DNA from: Glycine soja
Taxonomy: Eukaryota > Streptophyta > Magnoliopsida > Fabales > Fabaceae
DNA: 64,000 nt
Direction of reading: 5' to 3'
NCBI RefSeq assembly: GCF_004193775.1
Contig: NC_041004.1
Span: forward strand, 34,682,411-34,746,410
Numbering within the stretch: position 1 is the first letter of the stretch; each line of letters begins with the position of its first letter. Below are positions 58,304-64,000 of this stretch, piece by piece. The translations under genes and the position numbers were made by a program. The notes beneath the pieces are model-generated. The model ran no database searches. It worked only from the letters and a program-made list of their open reading frames with translations, and was not told the DNA's origin.

Positions 58304-61300
58304 TTGTCCCCGGAGGAGATTGCCTCCCGCAGAGAGAGGGGACTTTGCTTCAACTGTGAGGAGAAATTCCATCGAGGGCATCGTTGCGCCTCGAGGTTTT
58401 TTCTCCTCATTTCTGATAAGGATGACCCGGCCCTTCCTAATATACCCGTTTTTGACCCTTATAACCCTTTACCTCACGACCCGATACCCAACCAACCTCC
58501 AGACCCACCCGATAGCCCAACCTCTTACCCAACCCAAATATCCCTTAATTCCTTAGCCGGCCATGTCGCACCCGAGACCATACGCCTTGTCGGAGACATT
58601 TCCGGCCAACCATTGCTGATCTTAGTTGATGGGGGTAGTACCCACAACTTTGTTCAACAGCAATTGGTGACCCAATTGGGCTTATCATGCCGGACCACTT
58701 CCCCTTTGCGGGTGATGGTGGGTAATGACCAATATCTTGAATGCCAATCCATATGTGACGCCATTTTCATCAATATCCAGAACCATAGCTTCCTCGTCGA
58801 CCTCCACGTGCTTCCTATTTCCGGCGCCAATGTTGTCTTGGGAGTCCAGTGGCTCAAGTCTCTCGGGCCCGTGTTAACAGACTACACTACCTTGAGCATG
58901 CAATTCATCTATCAGGGTCAATTAATCAAGTTGCAGGGTGATCCTGAGGCCAATCTGAGTTCCATTTCCTCTTCCCAATTTCGCCGTTTATGTCAAACCC
59001 AACACCAGGGGCTCTATTTCCACATTACTGTTCTTGCTGACACCCCTTCTTCTTCCATGGAAGACTTACCCCCCCCCCAGCTCCAAGTTCTACTTGACCA
59101 ATACGCTATATTGTTCCAACCTCCCCAGACCTTACCACCACCGAGAACCACCGACCACCATATCCACATCTTACCACAATCAACCCCGGTGAATGTCCAA
59201 CCCTATCGGTATCCTCATTTTCAGAAGCGTGAGATCGAATTACAAGTTGAATCTATGCTTCAAAAGGGCTTAATTCGACCAAGTAATAGTCCCTTCTCTT
59301 CCCCGGTATTATTGGTCAAGAAGTACGATGGAACCTGGCGCTTCTGCGTAGACTACCGCGCCTTGAACTCACTTACCATTAAAGATAGATTCCCTATTCC
59401 CACCATAGATGAACTGCTTGATGAACTCGGAGGTGCCCAATGTTTTTCGAAGCTTGACCTTCTTCAAGGTTATCACCAGATTCGCATGAACTCAGCAGAC
59501 ATTCCCAAGACGGCTTTCAGAACTCATCATGGCCATTATGAGTTCCGAGTCATGCCGTTCGGACTCTGCAATGCTCCATCATCGTTTCAGGCTACCATGA
59601 ACTTCATCTTCAGGCCCTTTCTTTGCCGTTTTGTCATCGTCTTCTTCGATGACATTCTCATTTATAGCAGTTCCTTTGATGATCATCTGCATCACCTAGC
59701 CTTGACCTTCCAAGTCTTACTCGACAAATCACTTTGTTCTTAAACGTTCTAAATGTTTTTTTGCCCAATCACAAGTTGAATATTTGGGACATGTCGTCTC
59801 TCCGCGAGGTGTTGAGCCCATGCCTGACAAGATAGCTGCCATTATTAACTGGCCTCAACCTCATTCTGCGAAGGCTGTTCGCAGCTTTTTGGGCCTTGCC
59901 AGTTTTTACCGCAAATTTATTCACGGTTATGCTATGATCGTTGATCCTTTGGTCAAAGCCACGATCACCGAGCCACTGCAGTGGACCCCTCAGACTGAGC
60001 ACGCATTTCAGACTCTTAAAGTTGCCTTATCTACGGCCCCTGTTCTTGCCCTGCCAAATTTTCAGGAACCCTTTACGGTGGAGACCGACGCTTCCAGCAA
60101 TGGCATGGGTGTCGTCTTGTCTCAGCGTGACCATCCCATTGCCTATTTCAGCAAACCATTCACCAAGAAGCTACTCACAGCATCTACTTACGTTAGGGAA
60201 TTATTTGCAATTACCTTTGCCGTGAAGAAATTTACTATCATCATAGATCACAAAAGCTTAAAGGAGCTCCTCACCTAGGTTGTTCAAACCCCTGAACAAC
60301 ATATGTACTTGGCGCGTTTAATGGGCTTCGATTACTAGATTCAATATCGTTCCGGGAATCACAATCAAGCTGCATATGCTCTTTCCCGTTCACCGGAATT
60401 TTCCTCGACACTCTCCCTGCTCCTTTCAATTCCTTGTTTGACTTTCCTTGAGGAATTACATCAACAGGTGGCCAACGATCCTCAGTATTGTCAGCACCGA
60501 CAAGATATCATTAACTCCCCTGCCACGTATCCAGACTTCACGATTCGTCAGAACCTCATTCTTCAGAAAGGCAGAATTTGGTTACCCCGTAACCTTCCTC
60601 TCATTCGCACCCTCTTGCTTGAGTATCATTCCACGCCGATTGGGGGTCACATGGGTGTCGCGAAGACGATTGCTAGGTTATCGGAAAACTTCATCTGGTC
60701 AGGGCTTCGTTCTGACGTCACAACCTTTGTAGCCAATTGCGCTAAATGTCAATTCACTAAGTATGAAACCAAACGCACCGCCGGATTACTTTGTCCACTT
60801 CCAGTTCCTTTCCAGCCATGGGAGGATCTCTCCCTTGATTTTATCACCGGCCTTCCACCATTTCAGGGCAAAAGCGTGCTTCTCGTTGTTGTGGATCGTT
60901 TTTCTAAAGGCATTCATCTGGGCATTCTACCCCCTTCACATACGGCACACATGGTAGCTTCCTTATTCATCGACATTGTTGTTAAGCATCATGGCATTCC
61001 ACGGAGCTTAGTTTCTGACCGCGACCCTATGTTCATCAGCGGTTTCTGGCAGGAGCTTTTTAAGCTCAGTGGTACTCACCTTCGCATGAGCTCAGCCTAC
61101 CACCCACAGAGCGATGGTCAAACTGAGGTCATGAATAGGGTGATTGAAACAGTACTTACGCGCTTTTGTCCATCGCCGGCCGGGAACTTGGGACAAATAC
61201 TTACCTTGGGTTGAGCTCTCACATAACACTTCATGGAACTTAGGCATAGGCTCCACGCCCTACTAGATTACCTTTGGACACAAGCCTTTTTCATTTCCAG

Positions 61301-61929
61301 AATACATCATGGGAACTTCGAAACTTGATGCTGTGGACGATTTTTTGAAACACCGTGAAGAAGTGTTTAACTGCATTCGTCAGAAGTTACTAAAGGCTCA
61401 GTCAAACATGAAGAGTACTGCTGATGCCAAAAGACGTGACGTCAATTATGAAGTCGGCAATTGGGTACTTTTAAAATTGCGTCCCTATCGGCAGCAATCC
61501 GCTAAGGCGACTCCGATCAGCTCCGGCAAGCTTGCGAAACGTCTCTATGGGCCCTTTCGAATCCTGGAACGAGTTGGCAAGGTTGCCTACCACTTGCAAT
61601 TACCTGAAGGCGCCCGCATCCATCCCGTATTTCATTGTAGCCTCCTCAAGCCCTTTCATGGCGATCCCAATGCAGATATTACTCCTCCCCTCCCTGAGCA
61701 CTTCCTTAATGATCAGCCAATCATCTCTCCCTTAGCTATTCTCGATTGTCGTCGTTCTTCCTCGGAAGCTGACGCACCATGGGAGGTTTTGGTCCAATGG
61801 AGAGGATTATCTCCGGATGAAACTTCGTGGGAGGATTGGGAGCAGCTGAAGCAGGATCATCACCTTGAGGACAAGGTGATTCTCCAAGGGCCGAGGGAAA
61901 TTGATAGCAGCAGAGAAACACTCACATGA
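58304..61929 (+). pseudogene. pol: Pol of retrotransposon 2 (zinc knuckle, PR, RT, RH, IN, chromodomain), broken
   Basis: 58304-59743 is one clean 479-residue block: knuckle [14 protein letters not shown], protease [13 protein letters not shown] from VDYRALNSL through [14 protein letters not shown] to the catalytic [11 protein letters not shown] frameshift near 59735 then leads into RNase H (59784-60278), where a short in-frame deletion removes part of the core before the TIIIDHKSL segment. TAG at 60276-60278 and another near 60337 follow. Integrase (60438-61214) has the HHCC finger and all three acidic positions (SLDFITGLP, SDRDPMF, QTEVMNR) and ends in a TGA. The chromodomain block (61309-61929) ends with VLVQWRGLSPDETSWEDW. 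The element cannot encode one continuous polyprotein. Confidence 0.92.
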
Positions 61930-62404
61930 ATAGAGAACGCAACAAACATGAATACAGGGGTACACATAGCAACATTAGAAGAAGAAGACACAGCAAACAC
62001 GAATGCAGGGGTACAAATAGTGAAAGCCAAAAGAAGAACCATTAGACCCACGTACCTAAGGAACTATGTTCGATGAGCGGAAACACGAGTAAGAGGAGGC
62101 TGAGCTGACACGTGCAGAATTTGCTAGGTCCAGGTGTCCCTTGCTAGGAAGCATCCAGAGTCATATACCGTTATGCTAATATTCCTGAATGTGCTAAGAT
62201 TCCTGAAAAAAAGATATGATATAGATATGATATGGATAATTTCGTTAGCAAATTGACATTATAAATACATGTAAATAACTAGCAAATGAAGAAGAACAAT
62301 TACACTCCTTCTCTTATCTGAGTTCTCTCTTCTTTACTTTCCTTCACCCTTTCTCGGAGGTTCTGGCCCTCGAAGCCAGTTGCAGAGCTCGAGCACTCCT
62401 ATCA
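61902..62404 (+). repeat. Right LTR of retrotransposon 2 (503 bp)
   Basis: Same length as the left LTR with 14 substitutions and no gaps. A purine tract (aagggccgagggaaat) precedes it at about 61886, and aaaag follows at 62405-62409. The Pol frame runs 28 bases into this LTR. Confidence 0.92.
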
Positions 62405-62409
62405 AAAAG

Positions 62410-63034
62410 TTTCAAGAGGCATAAGCAATTTGGGTAATCAATCGAATTATCGAAAAACTAGGTAGAGAGCATTGGAATGTTGTTAATAAGATACATTAAA
62501 GGAACCTTAGATGCTATATTATGTTTTGGAGGATCGAACTTCATTTTTAGAGGATATGATGACTTGGATTTTGTACGTCATCTTCATAAGAGAAAATATA
62601 TTATGGGTTATATGTTCAATCTTGCAGGAGGAGGAGTAAGTTTGGTCATCCAAATCATGGAATGTTATAGCTTTACTGTTGAAGCAGAATACATGACAAT
62701 TAATTAACCAAGCATCTAAGGAAATTATTCGAATTGAAGGATAATGGAAGAATTTGGCCACAAACATAAGAAGATTTTTGCGTATTGTCATAGTCAAAAT
62801 ACCTTCAACATTACAAGATATCCAACCTTTCATTCCAAGACAAAATGCTTAGGTGTTCAATATCACTTTATTAAAGAAGTGGTGGAGGGTGGGAGTGTGG
62901 ATATGCAGAAAATTTACATCAAAGATAACCTAACAGGTGTAAAGAAAAAGCTTATCAATCTTGATAAAACTTATATGGTATCGATCATTTTGCGGCCTAT
63001 CAAAAACATACTCAACAAGAAATTAGCAAGATAG
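62410..63034 (+). pseudogene. Ty1/copia retrotransposon fragment: RNase H and C-terminal end
   Basis: The frames show IRYIKGTLDAILCFGGSNF, then VEAEYMTIN (the copia TEAEYxA motif), then EFGHKHKKIFAYCHSQN and FHSKTKCLGVQYHFIKEVV, the order found at the end of copia Pol. Several stops and small frame changes separate these parts. No LTR of this element was found; its upstream portion is absent and the site is next to the right target duplication of retrotransposon 2. Confidence 0.85.
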
Positions 63035-63465
63035 AGGAATTTTGAAAGCACACAAAGGTAGCTTTTAAAGTGGAAGATTGTGAATCTGTAAAACTCACAA
63101 AGCCACTTTTGTAGTGTAAAAGTCAAATATATTTTTCATGGTTAAGTGATTCTATTTTCACCTATATTTTGATGGTGAGACCGAAATAATAGTATATATG
63201 TAAATTTTTTTTTCTCCTATTAAGAAGCAACAACATCCATAAACTTTTACATGTTAAAAATATTTGAGTGAATCAAATTCTAAGAGAAAAGCATAAGATA
63301 TGTTTGTTTATAAATTTTAAAAATAGTTTTCTCTTAAAAGAAATATAATTTCTTATGTAGAGTTCCTTTAGTATGTGTATTTTTTTTTATCTTAATCTTG
63401 TCAATCAAAAATCAAAAACTAATTTATTATAATATTAAGATTCATTTATAAAGTTGATTGACCTT

Positions 63466-63528
<63 letters not shown>

Positions 63529-64000
63529 ATCAAATTCCTAATAATATATTTAAAAGATAAATTTATCTATCAATAATTTTACGCTATGTTGATGTGTATT
63601 TTTTTTTTATATCTAAAAGAGAGTATTATTATTATTATTATTATCAGGGGTGCTCATGATTTGGATATCTACATAACTATAACTATATCTAATAAATAAT
63701 TAAATTATAAGTGGGTATTATAACTATAATTATAACTAGTTTTTAAAATATGGGTATAATTTAATATAGCTGGTCATTATTTTTAAAATGTGGTTATATA
63801 ACTAGTTAAGTGATAAATTATATAACAATTTATATCTAAAACTAATTACATAACTAGTTATGAATAAATAAAAATAAATTTTTTGAAATACTCATTTCTT
63901 TAAAATTAGTTATAATTTTATAACTATAACTATTTTAAAATAAAAATAAACTATTTAAAATACCCATAACTATAAAATTAGTTATAGTTATATACCTAAT
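63035..64000. other. AT-rich DNA with a TA microsatellite and a repetitive ATAACTA stretch
   Basis: (TA)n spans about 63472-63526. From 63650 to the window end the sequence is built of 'ataactataactatatctaa' variants with 'taactagttat' palindromes, probably one arm of a foldback element that continues beyond the window. No gene. Confidence 0.6.

Larger units (their letters stand above)
56876..62404 (+). mobile_element. Ty3/gypsy retrotransposon 2 (chromovirus type), 5.53 kb, recently inserted but inactive
   Basis: Two 503-bp LTRs begin TGATAG and end CTATCA, with AAAAG duplications on both sides. Inside are Gag, protease, RT, RNase H, integrase and a chromodomain in Ty3/gypsy order. By eye the two LTRs differ at 14 of 503 positions (2.8 percent), so insertion was recent in evolutionary terms. 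At a rate of about 1.3e-8 per site per year (a published grass figure, used only as a scale) that is near one million years. Confidence 0.95.

Noticed and set aside
57979..58410. Gly/Val-rich minus-strand frames in the Gag of retrotransposon 2
   Set aside because: They are antisense shadows of the Pro-rich Gag linker.

Overview
This is a repeat-rich stretch of a plant nuclear genome. It is AT-rich, with GT-AG introns, long TA microsatellites, LTR retrotransposons, Mutator-like and hAT-like elements, and three recognisable plant gene families (PHD-like zinc finger, P-class PPR, NFD6). The repeats look most like soybean or a close relative (Glycine); that organism call is from recognition, not from a search.

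Layout. Positions 1-485 hold the end of an open frame that runs in from outside the window and resembles Mutator-transposase N-terminal regions. An 11.4-kb Mutator-like element (MULE-A, 4087-15468) follows. It has a perfect 10-bp target duplication, ~95-bp terminal inverted repeats, arrays of small palindromes just inside both ends, a plus-strand plant-mobile-domain (PMD/MAIN-like) gene, a minus-strand MuDR-type transposase gene, and a duplicated telomere-like minisatellite between the two convergent genes. Both genes are broken, and a 909-bp solo LTR sits in the transposase gene. A 3.2-kb deletion derivative with no coding part (MULE-B, 31038-34209) lies 15.6 kb downstream, inside an older foldback element. 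Between them are a small spliced PHD-like zinc-finger gene on the minus strand (20366-21174) and a 1.2-kb minisatellite with a GCCGACGTCGGC-like core (22.8-24.0 kb).

The right half carries a plastid-derived trnS-GCU fragment inside a trinucleotide array (40.08-40.39 kb), an almost intact PPR gene with one in-frame TAG (41140-42483), a spliced NFD6-like gene (51738-52829) with a hAT-type MITE in its intron, and two plus-strand Ty3/gypsy chromovirus-type retrotransposons with both LTRs and TSDs (45091-50073 and 56876-62404). A decayed Ty1/copia tail (62.4-63.0 kb) abuts the second one.

The likely working host genes are the PHD-like gene and the NFD6-like gene. The PPR gene is intact except for one stop codon. 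The most unusual system is the MULE-A/MULE-B pair: a transposon family that combines a PMD gene, a transposase, palindromic subterminal arrays and a telomere-like spacer, and that keeps its promoter and leader exon even in the gene-less derivative. All other coding material belongs to decayed mobile elements. Joined or repaired reading frames are deliberately not given.
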